Numbered from the stretch's first letter, positions 1-8,704 are shown. The stretch is 34,597 bases of DNA from Synechococcus sp. AG-679-D13 (GCA_003210735.1 QCUM01000021.1:1-34597), one strand, 5' to 3'. Notes: generated by a model from the letters alone, not told the origin. Made by a program: numbers and translations.

Positions 1-735
1 GGTAACGGTGACGGCGTTACTCGTGAGATCAGCGCTATTAACGGACGAATCAGATCCTGGAGCCCAACGATCGCCAGCAGCAATGTTGTAGGTGGTGCCT
101 TGAGAAGAAGAAGAACCCATCTTATTAAGGATGGAATCAAGAGTTGTTTGATCTGTGCTGTTCAGCGTGACTGCGAATGCTGTTGCTGATGTGAGCTCGA
201 CATCGGCTGAGCTGAGGGTATAAGTTTCACTAGATCCACCGGTGATGGTGAGTTTGGAAACATCAATGTCGTTGCTGGCACCGGGGTAAGCGGGTAGATT
301 GCTGCCAGTAACGGAGAGGACGCCTGTGGAATCGTTGTAGGCAGCAGAACTAATCGTTGGAGCTGCAACATTGGACACCGTGATCGCATTTCCGGTGCTA
401 TCTGCAGGTGAGGAACTGGCGCCAGGATTCCAACTTAATGCGGCGGCAAGGTTATACGTTATTCCACTACCAGAGGTGGTGCCATTTTTATTGAGTAGAC
501 CAGCTAATTGAAGCGAATCAGCTGCATTGAGGCTGAGAGTGAACTGCGTTGCACTATCAATTTCAATATCTGATGTTGTGAAGGTATAGCTGCTACTGCT
601 TTCTCCAGTAATCGATAGCTGTGAGATATCAATATCATTCAGCGCGCCTGAATTGGCGACGAGATTGGTGCCAGTAACAACTAGCGAGGAAGATGAGGCG
701 TCGTAAGTGGCAGAAGTGAGTGTTGGAGCAGGTAC
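1..735 (-). repeat. Two tandem ~122-codon beta-strand repeat units
   Basis: Unit A spans about 735-367 and unit B about 366-1. They share the order: PT(L/I)(T/S)SA.Y, then L.VTG.NL, then NDIDxSxLxITG, then SxxYTxxxxDxExxSAT, then LNK.G, then TYN.AA, then an acidic Ser-rich end with N.(I/V)TV. B ends almost exactly at the window edge, so more copies probably follow. I do not recognise a named Pfam domain; the alternating hydrophobic pattern suggests an Ig-like or other beta-sandwich repeat. Confidence 0.75.
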
Positions 736-3207
736 AGCAATCCGAATACTTGCTGTATCACTGTTGCTTGAAAAAGACTGTGTATTGCTGACATCAATGA
801 TCTGCAAACCACTGTCGAAATCGGCAACGAAGGCGGTGTTGCCATCAGCGGAGAGAGTGACACCTAAGGCATAGTCCGAGGTGTCGAGAGTGGTAGTGAG
901 GGTAGGACTGGCGGGGATGCTGACATCCATGATCTGCAACCCTCTTTCGCAATCGGCAACGAAGGCGGTGTTGCCATCAGCAGAAAGGCTGACTCCATTG
1001 GCATTCCCCGAGGTGTTGAAGTTGCCACTGAGAGATGGGTTGGTGGGATCACTGACATCAATGATCGTCAGACCGCTGCTCTCATCAGCTACGAAGGCGG
1101 TGTTGCCATCAGCTGAAAGAGTGACTTCAAAGGCATAGCCCGAGGTGTTGAAGTTGCCTCTGAGGGTTGGGTCGGTGGGATCACTGACGTCGATGATGTC
1201 CAGGCCATTTGCGACATCCGCCACGAAGGCGGTGTTGCCATCGGCCGAGAGAGTGACATGCCAGGCATTCCCCGAGGTGTTGAAGTTGCCCCTCAGTGTT
1301 GGGTTGGTGGGGTCGCTGATATCGATGATGTCCAGGCCATCTGCGTAATCCGCCACGAAGGCGGTATTGCCATCAGCTGAGAGAGTGACGTTCCGGGCCA
1401 ATCCCGAGGTGTCTAGGGTGGCCTTAAGCGACGTAGCAGTAGCTATCCCTGAAACGCCGTTGGCGATTGGATCGGCAACGTCAATGATCTGCAATCCACT
1501 GGTGCGATCAACGACAAAGGCGGTGTTGCCATCGGCCGAGAGTGTGACGCCCAGGGCATAGCTGGTGGTGTCGAGGGTTGCGGTGAGTGAAGGGCTGGCG
1601 GGGTTGCTGACATCAATGATCTGCAGCCCGCTGGCGTCATCAGCGACGTAGGCGGTGCTTTCATCTGCCGAGAGGATGACCTCAATGGCATTGCCAGTGG
1701 TGTCGAGGGTTGCGGTGAGTGAAGGGCTGGCGGGGTTGCTGACATCAATGATCTGCAAACCGCTGGCGCGATCAGCGACGAAGGCGGTGTTGCCATCGGC
1801 TGAGAGGGTGACACCATCTGCACTGCCTGTGGTGTCGAGGGTTGCGGTGAGTGAAGGGCTGGCGGGGTTGCTGACATCAATGATCTGCAAACCGCTGTTC
1901 CAATCAGCGACGAAGGCGGTGTTGCCATCGGCTGAGAGTGTGACGCTCCGGGCCCTGCCTGTGGTGTGGAGGGTTGCGGTGAGTGAAGGGCTGGCAGGGT
2001 TGCTGACATCAAGGATCTGCAAACCACTGTCGCTATCGGCAACGAAGGCGGTGTTGCCATCGGCTGAGAGGGTGATCTCAATGGCTTTGCCAGTGGTGTC
2101 GAGAGTGGCGGTGAGGGTTGGGCTGGCGGGGTTGCTGACATCAATGATGTGCAGGCCGCTGCTGTGATCAGCAACAAAGGCGGTGTTGCCATCGGCCGAG
2201 AGGGCGATGCCCAGTGCAGAGCCGGTGGTGTCGAGGGTGCCTGTGAGGGTTGGTGTGCTGCTGATCGATGTCGGACCGCTCCGATCCCAAGCCTTGAAGG
2301 TGATCAGATCGCTGATCGTGCCGCTGTAGTCGGTCGCAGGCGCGAAGGCCAGTCGGGTGTTGCTGTCGGCGTAGAGCACCCGCGCTGATGCGTCTGAAAC
2401 TGCGCCGACATCACTCCAGTTGCTGCCGTTATCGGTGGAGTAGTAGAGCGTTCCCCCATTCAAATTGGTGCCGATGATGGCGATGGCGGGTGAATCGCCA
2501 TCGCCATCGGCGAAATTATCGAGACTCCCGCCTGAGTCAATCAGTGCTGAAACGAGGGTGCCAACAGCGCCAGTCGGCACGCCAGTGTTGGCATCAATTG
2601 CAGCGAATAGCGGGCTTACCGATGAATCAAGCGTGGGAGCAGCAAGTTGATGGTTCCAGGCCAATAGGCGGCTGGCATTGATGGGCAACAATCGCGCTTT
2701 TATTTGCAGTGCATTCGTGAGTTGCCAATGGCTGCTTCCATCATCAAGGCGGCCGAGGGGCTTAGCACTCGACCACACTGTCGCGCCAGTGAGTTCCTCT
2801 AAAACACTGATAAAGGTGGGGTCTGACCCAACGGAACAGCTCCAGATCGCTAAATTTTTAATGCCCCACTTATTAAGATGCTGGGCATTGTCAATTAACG
2901 CTACAGTGGTGATGGATTGATCATTAATGTGGAGTTGGCCTGGGCTGCCATGGCTCAACAAGTGCAGGGTTTGAATCGGTGCTCTGCCCTTAAGGTTTCT
3001 TTCTACAAGGGCTTGGCTGATAGCCAAAAAAGGATGCTGATCGCCTCGCAGCCAAAGCACTGTTGCCTGACAACCAACCAGCAATTCGCGGATGTGGGGG
3101 CAGCTGGCGTCTGCCACCAGCAACTCGGAGTGATGCGTTGCAGTTAAATGTTGAGCCACCTCGCCTTGAATGGTTGAGGCAGTGTCATCTAGCGAGGCAA
3201 CACCCAT
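1..3207 (-). CDS. Giant DUF4347 / LVIVD-repeat surface or secreted protein (N-terminal part, runs off the left edge)
   Basis: The frame is open from an ATG at 3207 to base 1, 1069 codons, with no stop. Visible order: a DUF4347 domain at about residues 29-183 (LLVADASCPHIREL, then LHLLSHGSPGQLHI, then AIWSCSVGSD); an acidic beta module at about 210-310 (GTLVSALI, FADGDGDSPAIAIIG, LYYSTDNGSNW, ending FKAWDRSG) of the type repeated in cyanobacterial RTX-like proteins; eleven LVIVD-type repeats at about 317-809; and two ~122-residue Thr/Ser-rich beta-strand units at about 825-1069. No N-terminal signal peptide is seen, which is usual for DUF4347 proteins thought to leave by type I secretion with a C-terminal signal; that end is outside the window. 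An in-frame TAG directly precedes the ATG, fixing the start. Expected role: cell-surface adhesion or a surface layer (inference). No enzymatic motif is seen. Confidence 0.9.
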   Translation of the reverse strand, partial: MGVASLDDTASTIQGEVAQHLTATHHSELLVADASCPHIRELLVGCQATVLWLRGDQHPFLAISQALVERNLKGRAPIQTLHLLSHGSPGQLHINDQSITTVALIDNAQHLNKWGIKNLAIWSCSVGSDPTFISVLEELTGATVWSSAKPLGRLDDGSSHWQLTNALQIKARLLPINASRLLAWNHQLAAPTLDSSVSPLFAAIDANTGVPTGAVGTLVSALIDSGGSLDNFADGDGDSPAIAIIGTNLNGGTLYYSTDNGSNWSDVGAVSDASARVLYADSNTRLAFAPATDYSGTISDLITFKAWDRSGPTSISSTPTLTGTLDTTGSALGIALSADGNTAFVADHSSGLHIIDVSNPASPTLTATLDTTGKAIEITLSADGNTAFVADSDSGLQILDVSNPASPSLTATLHTTGRARSVTLSADGNTAFVADWNSGLQIIDVSNPASPSLTATLDTTGSADGVTLSADGNTAFVADRASGLQIIDVSNPASPSLTATLDTTGNAIEVILSADESTAYVADDASGLQIIDVSNPASPSLTATLDTTSYALGVTLSADGNTAFVVDRTSGLQIIDVADPIANGVSGIATATSLKATLDTSGLARNVTLSADGNTAFVADYADGLDIIDISDPTNPTLRGNFNTSGNAWHVTLSADGNTAFVADVANGLDIIDVSDPTDPTLRGNFNTSGYAFEVTLSADGNTAFVADESSGLTIIDVSDPTNPSLSGNFNTSGNANGVSLSADGNTAFVADCERGLQIMDVSIPASPTLTTTLDTSDYALGVTLSADGNTAFVADFDSGLQIIDVSNTQSFSSNSDTASIRIAVPAPTLTSATYDASSSSLVVTGTNLVANSGALNDIDISQLSITGESSSSYTFTTSDIEIDSATQFTLSLNAADSLQLAGLLNKNGTTSGSGITYNLAAALSWNPGASSSPADSTGNAITVSNVAAPTISSAAYNDSTGVLSVTGSNLPAYPGASNDIDVSKLTITGGSSETYTLSSADVELTSATAFAVTLNSTDQTTLDSILNKMGSSSSQGTTYNIAAGDRWAPGSDSSVNSADLTSNAVTVT
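783..2256 (-). repeat. Eleven tandem LVIVD-type beta-propeller repeats, about 43-44 codons each
   Basis: Each unit carries the core LSADGNTAFVAD followed by SGLQIIDVS. The core recurs on the minus strand near 2176, 2044, 1909, 1780, 1648, 1513, 1354, 1222, 1094, 961 and 831. Most units are 129-135 bp; the one between 1354 and 1513 is about 159 bp, with an insert reading DPIANGVSGIATATSLKA. Two subtypes occur: N-terminal units with SNPASPSLTATLDTTG and several C-terminal units with SDPTNPTLRGNFNTSG. Eleven blades could form one or two propellers; the fold is inferred from the LVIVD family. Confidence 0.88.
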
Positions 3208-3275
3208 CTAAGTTGCCGTTCTGGCATCAATATTTCGCTACACGGTACTTAGAATGGCCTGACCTATATCGACAA

Positions 3276-3281
3276 TATGAT
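3276..3281 (+). promoter_or_regulatory. Candidate -10 box (TATGAT) for the DUF4336 gene
   Basis: TATGAT lies 22 bp upstream of the GTG start at 3304, in the 96-bp divergent gap between the giant minus-strand gene and the DUF4336 gene. No good -35 hexamer is seen at the expected spacing, so this is only a candidate. Confidence 0.25.
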
Positions 3282-3303
3282 ACTGGAATCAAGCTGAGAC
3301 ACT

Positions 3304-4488
3304 GTGGGGGAAGTTGGCCATAGCAATCGAGCCGACCAACGCTGGCCTTGGTGGCCGCTGCTGCCGCTTTATCCCTATGGCCGCCGCCGCACTGTCTTCA
3401 GTGAGCTGATCCCTGGCCAGCTCTGGAGCCTGGAGCAGCTTCAGGGGGTGTATTACGTGGCAGTTCCTGTTCGGCTCACCATTGCCAAGGTGCCCGGTGG
3501 CCTGATGTTGGTGAATCCCTTGCCGCCAACAGGTGAGTTGCGTCAGGCCATTGCCAGCCTTGAGCAGCAGCACGGTTCAGTTCTCAGCATCGTTTTGCCC
3601 ACAGCATCCGGGCTGGAACACAAACTGCCGCTGGGTCCACTGGCTCGCGCCTTTCCGCAGGCTCAGGTTTGGGTCAGTCCTGGGCAGTGGAGCTTTCCGA
3701 TTTCGCTTCCATCGTCCTGGTTGGGCATTCCATCGGATCGAACCAAGGTTCTTCTCGACGATGGCGTGCCCCATGCTGATGTCTGCGAGTGGATCTCCCT
3801 GGGTCCCCTCGATCTCGGTGTCGGTCGTTTCCAGGAGGTGTCATGTCTGCATCGCCCCTCAGGTGCCTTGTTGGTGACGGACGCCCTGGTGGGAATCAGC
3901 ACTGACCCACCGGCTCTTTTCGATTTGGATCCAACGCCGCTGCTGTTCCACGCCCGTGAGCGGGGCGACGAACCACTCACTGATTCAGCTGAAGCCCGGC
4001 GCAGGGGTTGGGCCCGCCTGGTGCTTTTTGCGTCTTATCTGAGGCCGGAACCTTTGGAAGTACCGAGCCTTCCGGAGTTGTTCCGCCACGCTTTTCGGCC
4101 TGGGCTCCGCTCCATCCGGGCCCATTTCGGTCTTTATCCCTTTCGCTGGAAGCCTGGTTGGCAGTCCGCTGCCGATGGGTTGATGGGCAACGATGCGCCC
4201 TGGCTGCAGGTGGCCCCTGTGCTGGAACGACTGGTGTTGCCGCGAGCTCAAATCGCACTTCTGCGATGGCTTGAGCAGCTCTCAACGTACTCCGATCTGC
4301 GCTGGTTGGTGCCAGCCCACTACAGCGCTCCACTGGCATTCGATCAAGCCTGTATTGAACATTTGCTCGCCGATCTGCAACAGCGAAACTGGGCCCCCAG
4401 TTCTGAAAACTGGCAATTTCTGGGATCGATTGATCAGCGCTTGTTGGATCTCGGGGTTGTTCCCAAGGAACCCGTGCTCAAAGATTGA
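3304..4488 (+). CDS. DUF4336 domain-containing protein
   Basis: A 394-residue soluble protein. The N-terminal part (RWPWWPLLPLYPYGRRRT, then ELIPGQLWSLEQLQG) matches my recollection of cyanobacterial DUF4336 proteins, which are about this length and possibly related to the metallo-beta-lactamase fold. I do not see a metal-binding HxHxDH motif here; PHADVCEWI and PAHYSAPLAF are the nearest His-containing stretches, so catalysis cannot be claimed. The GTG start is chosen because conserved residues begin within a few codons and no in-frame ATG precedes them. Its 3' end overlaps the convergent DUF760 gene by 11 bp. Function unknown. Confidence 0.85.
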   Translation: MGEVGHSNRADQRWPWWPLLPLYPYGRRRTVFSELIPGQLWSLEQLQGVYYVAVPVRLTIAKVPGGLMLVNPLPPTGELRQAIASLEQQHGSVLSIVLPTASGLEHKLPLGPLARAFPQAQVWVSPGQWSFPISLPSSWLGIPSDRTKVLLDDGVPHADVCEWISLGPLDLGVGRFQEVSCLHRPSGALLVTDALVGISTDPPALFDLDPTPLLFHARERGDEPLTDSAEARRRGWARLVLFASYLRPEPLEVPSLPELFRHAFRPGLRSIRAHFGLYPFRWKPGWQSAADGLMGNDAPWLQVAPVLERLVLPRAQIALLRWLEQLSTYSDLRWLVPAHYSAPLAFDQACIEHLLADLQQRNWAPSSENWQFLGSIDQRLLDLGVVPKEPVLKD

Positions 4489-4831
4489 GCTCGTCTTCCG
4501 GTTCTATCGCCATCTGTTCATCTGAGAACAGCGTTTCCTCCAGCTCTTTGCGCTGTTCCATCTGGCGCAGGAAGTAACCCGTCATCATCGCGGAGGCCAG
4601 CATGTTGGCCAGGTTGTCTCTGTTGGCTGTGACCTTCACTTCAAAGTGTTCACCGGGAAGCATCCCGAGAAGACCCTGAACGTTGTGGCGAATGATGTCT
4701 TGGATATCGTTGCTTGCTGATTTGGCCACCCTTTGAAGCGTGTCTGGTGACTGTTCCTGCAGGTATTGGATCAGGCTGTTCCCCGCTTGACCGTCATTGC
4801 TGTCGGTGGTCAGGAACTCGGGGTTAAACAT
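4478..4831 (-). CDS. DUF760 domain-containing protein
   Basis: A 117-residue protein typical of the DUF760 family found in cyanobacteria and plastids. Key stretches are SLIQYLQEQSPDTLQRVAKS, then IIRHNVQGLLGMLP, then EVKVTANRDNLANMLASAMM and TGYFLRQMEQR. It is mostly helical, with an acidic C-terminal tail and no signal peptide. ATG start at 4831. It lies between the DUF4336 gene (convergent, overlapping) and lepB (same strand, 42 bp upstream), so it may be cotranscribed with lepB. The molecular role of this family is not established to my knowledge. Confidence 0.88.
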   Translation of the reverse strand: MFNPEFLTTDSNDGQAGNSLIQYLQEQSPDTLQRVAKSASNDIQDIIRHNVQGLLGMLPGEHFEVKVTANRDNLANMLASAMMTGYFLRQMEQRKELEETLFSDEQMAIEPEDELNL

Positions 4832-4873
4832 CCCGTGTTATCTGCATCACGGACCCGACACTACCTCAGGCGC

Positions 4874-5464
4874 TCACGTTGGTCTGTCAATGCTGTTGGC
4901 GGAGATCCGTAATGGCCCGAAGCGTTGCAGTGGCCAGTAGCGCCACACCGCTGTGCCGATCACGTTGGTTTCAGGGAGCGGTCCCCACAGATGGGAATCC
5001 AGGCTGGCATTGCGGTTGTCGCCCATCACCCAGAGCTGACGATCCGGCACGGTGACCGTCTCCATGACGTAATCCATCTCTTCGCCAAGCCACGGTTCCT
5101 TGACGATTTGTCCATTTCGGAACAATTGACCGCTCTCCACCGCCAATTGGTCCCCAGGCAGCCCCACCACCCGCTTGATCAGAGCGGTGTTGCTGTCATA
5201 GCCCGCATCAATTAATGCTTTTGGCGGTGCGAAAACCACCACATCGCCGCGGTGCAGATGGCCGTGCTGGAGCTGCACAAGCCTGGGCCGGATCTTCTCC
5301 ACAAGGATCCGGTCCTGCAGCTGCAGGGTTGGCAGCATCGAGCCGGATGGAATCCAGCGGGGCTCCACCACGATCCAACGCAGCAGCAGAGCAATGAGGC
5401 CCCACACGATCAGGCTGCGCCAGAAGCCCTGCCCGGTCCCGCTTGAACTGGTGGGTTTGGTCAT
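4874..5464 (-). CDS. lepB: Signal peptidase I
   Basis: A 196-residue type I signal peptidase that cleaves Sec/Tat signal peptides at the membrane. One N-terminal transmembrane segment is at about residues 17-33, followed by the catalytic Ser in PSGSMLPTL (S42) and the general-base Lys in LIKRVVGLPGD (K97). The conserved GDNRNASLDSHLWG box follows near the C-terminus. The start is ATG at 5464 (MTKPTSSS); the frame is open further upstream but adds only low-complexity sequence that would overlap menD. It is divergent from menD with about 36 bp between the inferred starts, so their promoters must overlap coding sequence or each other. Confidence 0.95.
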   Translation of the reverse strand: MTKPTSSSGTGQGFWRSLIVWGLIALLLRWIVVEPRWIPSGSMLPTLQLQDRILVEKIRPRLVQLQHGHLHRGDVVVFAPPKALIDAGYDSNTALIKRVVGLPGDQLAVESGQLFRNGQIVKEPWLGEEMDYVMETVTVPDRQLWVMGDNRNASLDSHLWGPLPETNVIGTAVWRYWPLQRFGPLRISANSIDRPT

Positions 5465-5500
5465 GGTTGAACGAAGATCGCACCAGCCTGACTGTTCGCT

Positions 5501-7225
5501 CTGTCCGTTGCCCGCGCCAATCTGCATGCTGCCCTGTGGCTTTTGGGCACACTCACAAGCCACGGTCTGCGTTGTCTGGTGCTGTGTCCGGGCAGTCGCT
5601 CAGGCCCCTTGGCGATGGCGGCGGGACTGCTGGCTGATCAGGCCGAGCTCAGGCTGATCACCGCTGTGGACGAACGGTCTGCTGCTTTTCTGGCCCTTGG
5701 TTTGGCGACGGCATCGGGGCGGGCTGTGGCTGTTGTGACCACCTCCGGCACCGCTGTTGCCAACCTGCTGCCGGCTGTGGTGGAAGCGGACCGCTCCAAT
5801 CAGCCGTTGCTGCTGCTCACGGCCGATCGCCCGCTGCGGCTCAAGCGCTGCGGGGCCAATCAAACCGTGAATCAGGAGGATTTTCTTCGGCCGGCTTGCC
5901 GCTTGGTTGTGAGCCCTTCCCCCGAGGGTTTGCATGACCTGCCCAAGTCTGAACTGGAGAACCTGGCCACAAAAGCCTGGCGTTATGCCCACGCCCCCAT
6001 GGCCGGGCCGGTGCAGCTCAACCTGGCGTTTGAGGAGCCCCTGCATGCCAGCCGCGGCGATCAGCTCGAGCTGATGGCTGCTGCCAAACAGCGCGTGCCG
6101 GTCAACACCCTTGAGCCCCGAGAGCTAACTCCCACTCGAACTGCCCCAACGCTCAACCCAGACCGTCCCGGTCTGGTGGTGGCCGGACCCTGGCGCGGGC
6201 TTCTGACTGAACGGCCGGCCTATCAACGGGCTCTGCACCAATGGTTGGAGCGCACTGGTTGGCCCCTGCTGGCCGACCCCTTGTCGGCTCTGCCCGCTCA
6301 GCTGCCGGGACGCATCGCCTTCTGGGATTTGCAGCTGGACCACCTCGTTCCATCAGCGGAGCTGCAGGTGTTGCGGTTGGGGCCTCTTCCCGCCAGCCGA
6401 CGCCTGGAGCGCTGGCTTGCGGCCATCGAAGGCCCTCAGATCCTGGTGAGTGAAGGGGAGGAACGCAGCCTCGATCCACTGAAAAACGCTCAGCAGTGGT
6501 CCGGTGGCCTGGAAGCGTGGGTTCGTGGCCAGACAGGTGGAGAAGGAGATGGTCGCGGTCGGGTTGAACTCCCCTTCAACGACGCCTTGGTCGAAGCGGT
6601 TTTGGATCAACGTCTCCCGCTCCAGGGCGCTGCGAATGAACCGGCTCTGTCCCGTTATCTGGCGCGTCTGTTGCCAGCTGATCTGCCGGTGATGCTGTCC
6701 GCCAGCTCCCCGGTGCGGGACTGGCTGACCTGGAGTGGTCGTGTAGGGGCCGATCGGCGCTGCTTCAGCTTCCGTGGTGCTTCCGGCATTGATGGCACCT
6801 TGTCGCTTGCGATGGGTCTTTCTCTGGAGCTGGGGAGGATGGTGTTGATCACCGGAGACCTGGCTCTGCTGCACGACAGCAACGGTTGGTTGCACGCCAG
6901 CACCATGGCCCCCCCGTTGCTCGTGCTGCTCATCGATAACAACGGAGGCGGCATCTTCCAGCAGTTGCCGATCGATGTTGAAAGCACGGCTGGATTGGAT
7001 CGATTGTTCGCCATGCCACAGGATGTGGATCAGCTCGCATTGGCGGCCGCCCATGGTGTTCCTGGGCGCAATGTTGCGGTTCTGGAGGATCTGTCGTCTG
7101 CTCTGGAATGGGGGCTTGCACAGCCCGGCCCGGCGTTGCTGCGTTGTTGCACCGATCGCGATGCTGACGCTCGCCTCAGAACAGCTATCCGCGCCGCTGT
7201 CCAGAATGCAGAACCACTGCTCTGA
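5501..7225 (+). CDS. menD: MenD, SEPHCHC synthase (phylloquinone pathway)
   Basis: Thiamin-diphosphate enzyme joining isochorismate and 2-oxoglutarate in naphthoquinone synthesis; in cyanobacteria this leads to phylloquinone for photosystem I. Seen: [10 protein letters not shown] near the N-terminus, [23 protein letters not shown], and the ThDP motif starting [14 protein letters not shown] and ending DNNGGG. The first ATG/GTG/TTG in frame is TTG 5543, which would drop conserved residues. The frame is open back to a TGA at 5489-5491 and encodes [17 protein letters not shown]. Starting at CTG 5501 gives 20 residues before HGLRC, equal to my recollection of the E. coli protein, so CTG 5501 is proposed; TTG 5543 gives 560 residues. 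menB follows after 5 bp. Confidence 0.93.
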   Translation: MSVARANLHAALWLLGTLTSHGLRCLVLCPGSRSGPLAMAAGLLADQAELRLITAVDERSAAFLALGLATASGRAVAVVTTSGTAVANLLPAVVEADRSNQPLLLLTADRPLRLKRCGANQTVNQEDFLRPACRLVVSPSPEGLHDLPKSELENLATKAWRYAHAPMAGPVQLNLAFEEPLHASRGDQLELMAAAKQRVPVNTLEPRELTPTRTAPTLNPDRPGLVVAGPWRGLLTERPAYQRALHQWLERTGWPLLADPLSALPAQLPGRIAFWDLQLDHLVPSAELQVLRLGPLPASRRLERWLAAIEGPQILVSEGEERSLDPLKNAQQWSGGLEAWVRGQTGGEGDGRGRVELPFNDALVEAVLDQRLPLQGAANEPALSRYLARLLPADLPVMLSASSPVRDWLTWSGRVGADRRCFSFRGASGIDGTLSLAMGLSLELGRMVLITGDLALLHDSNGWLHASTMAPPLLVLLIDNNGGGIFQQLPIDVESTAGLDRLFAMPQDVDQLALAAAHGVPGRNVAVLEDLSSALEWGLAQPGPALLRCCTDRDADARLRTAIRAAVQNAEPLL

Positions 7226-7230
7226 AGCTG

Positions 7231-8100
7231 ATGGCCGCCTCCTGCCAGGTGCTGCCCGGTGATTCCGGCGTTGCGTGGAAACCCTGGGGGCAATACCAGG
7301 ACATCCTTCTGGATCGCTGCGAGGAGGGCATCGCCCGCGTTGCGATCAACCGCCCGGCCAAACGCAATGCCTTTCGGCCTCAAACCGTTGCGGAGCTCTG
7401 CGATGCCTTCAGTCGGATCCGCGATGACCGCGATATCGGTGTGGTGCTGTTCACCGGAGTTGGTCCCGCGCTAGACGGCGCCCATGCCTTTTGTTCCGGT
7501 GGCGACCAGAGCGTGCGGGGGGATGGGGGGTATGTGGGCGACGACGGCCTGCCACGGCTGAATGTTCTCGACCTGCAACGGATCATCCGCAGCCTGCCCA
7601 AGGTGGTGATTGCTCTGGTGGCGGGCTATGCGATCGGTGGAGGGCAGGTGCTGCATCTCCTCTGCGACCTCAGCCTCGCTGCTGATAACGCTGTCTTCGG
7701 TCAGACCGGACCCAGAGTCGGCAGCTTCGATGGTGGCTTCGGTGCTGGGTATCTGGCTCGGGTGGTGGGCCAGCGCAAGGCTCGGGAGATCTGGTTCCTC
7801 TGCCGCCGTTATGGGGCGGAGGAGGCCCTGCGCATGGGCCTTGTGAACGCTGTTGTTCCCCTCGACCAACTCCAGGCCGAAGGGGTGCAAATGGCCCGTG
7901 AGGTGCTCCAGCACAGCCCAACGGCGATTCGTTGTCTCAAGGCGGCTTTCAACGCCGAAACCGATGGCCTGGCTGGAATCCAGGAACTGGCGGGACAAGC
8001 CACCCATCTCTTCTACAGAACCGATGAAGCGGTGGAGGGGCGCAACGCTTTCCTGGAGAAACGGGATCCGAATTTTTCCGAAACAGGATGGCTACCGTGA
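7231..8100 (+). CDS. menB: MenB, 1,4-dihydroxy-2-naphthoyl-CoA synthase
   Basis: A 289-residue crotonase-fold enzyme that closes the second ring of naphthoquinone from o-succinylbenzoyl-CoA. Diagnostic stretches are [18 protein letters not shown], the oxyanion-hole [31 protein letters not shown], and [20 protein letters not shown] with the conserved Asp after GSF. The C-terminal [10 protein letters not shown] is typical of MenB. It sits 5 bp behind menD and 4 bp ahead of the L,D-transpeptidase, so it is almost certainly in one operon with them. ATG start; the first ~20 residues are variable. Confidence 0.96.
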   Translation: MAASCQVLPGDSGVAWKPWGQYQDILLDRCEEGIARVAINRPAKRNAFRPQTVAELCDAFSRIRDDRDIGVVLFTGVGPALDGAHAFCSGGDQSVRGDGGYVGDDGLPRLNVLDLQRIIRSLPKVVIALVAGYAIGGGQVLHLLCDLSLAADNAVFGQTGPRVGSFDGGFGAGYLARVVGQRKAREIWFLCRRYGAEEALRMGLVNAVVPLDQLQAEGVQMAREVLQHSPTAIRCLKAAFNAETDGLAGIQELAGQATHLFYRTDEAVEGRNAFLEKRDPNFSETGWLP

Positions 8101-8104
8101 CCCA

Positions 8105-8650
8105 ATGCTTCCGATCAGCCTTCCAGAACCTCTGCCGCTGCTGAAGTCTGCGTCGATTGATTCCGTGGCGGCGGCGATGGCATCGGTTCCGCTGGAGCTG
8201 CGTCAGCGCCCTGAGCGCCACATCGTGATGCTCAGAGAACAGCGTCGGTTGCTGCTGCTCGAGAACGGCAATCTCCGCCTGGCGTTTCCGGTGGCTGTCG
8301 GCATGCCGGGTTGGGACACTCCCACCGGAAGTTTCAAGGTGCTTGAGAAAATCGATCGGCCGGTTTGGGTCCACCCCGTCACCGGAGAACGCGTGGTGCA
8401 GCAGGGTCCCGACAATCCATTGGGTAGTCATTGGATCGCCTTCCATCGCGATTGTCTTGGCCGCGATGCCCACGACGGCGACAGCTGGATCACGATCAAG
8501 GGCTGCACCACCACCGGTTTTCACGGAACGCCGCATCGCTGGACCGTCGGGAGGGCGGTCTCCCATGGTTGTGTCCGCCTCTACAACGAGGATGTGAGTC
8601 GGTTGTATCGGGATGTTCGTCCGGGCACGTCTGTGACTGTTCTTCCCTGA
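8105..8650 (+). CDS. L,D-transpeptidase (YkuD family)
   Basis: A 181-residue YkuD-domain protein. The catalytic signature is HGTPHRW followed by SHGCVRL, with the nucleophile at C156; earlier GMPGWDTPTGSFKV is the typical substrate-loop motif. Family members make 3-3 peptidoglycan cross-links or attach proteins to peptidoglycan. No clear signal peptide is seen: residues 1-30 are only mildly hydrophobic, so export is uncertain. The start is the ATG 4 bp after menB; a longer open frame upstream is menB in another frame. Confidence 0.92.
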   Translation: MLPISLPEPLPLLKSASIDSVAAAMASVPLELRQRPERHIVMLREQRRLLLLENGNLRLAFPVAVGMPGWDTPTGSFKVLEKIDRPVWVHPVTGERVVQQGPDNPLGSHWIAFHRDCLGRDAHDGDSWITIKGCTTTGFHGTPHRWTVGRAVSHGCVRLYNEDVSRLYRDVRPGTSVTVLP

Positions 8651-8665
8651 TCTTCAGATCGGGAA
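8643..8665 (+). terminator. Weak hairpin after the L,D-transpeptidase
   Basis: TTCCC and GATC pair with GATC and GGGAA around a TTCA loop, with one bulged T, giving 9 pairs. The hairpin overlaps the stop codon at 8648-8650. It is followed by TTTCCCCC and not a clean T-run, so it is a poor intrinsic terminator and may be partial. It lies in the only sizeable gap (54 bp) of the menD-murF block. Confidence 0.35.
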
Positions 8666-8704
8666 TTTCCCCCTAAAGTCGCTGCGCCAACGCTGATTTC
8701 ATCC

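Noticed and set aside
881..2167. Plus-strand frames of up to 170 codons across the repeat region
   Set aside because: They are antisense shadows of the LVIVD repeats; the repeated DNA keeps them open, and their translations are just repeated Ser/Leu/Ala-rich words with no domain.
1443..2192. 249-codon minus-strand frame in the repeats
   Set aside because: It is out of frame with the giant gene, very rich in Pro, Ser and Ala, and repeats with the DNA period. The frame at 1-3207 carries the recognisable domains.
1..2256. Possible CRISPR array because of regular ~130-bp repeats
   Set aside because: Repeats are far too long, are protein-coding in one frame and have no unique spacers of 30-40 bp.
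3289..3573. 94-codon minus frame inside the DUF4336 gene
   Set aside because: Antisense shadow in GC-rich coding sequence, like many other long frames opposite menD, aroA, ubiD and acs.
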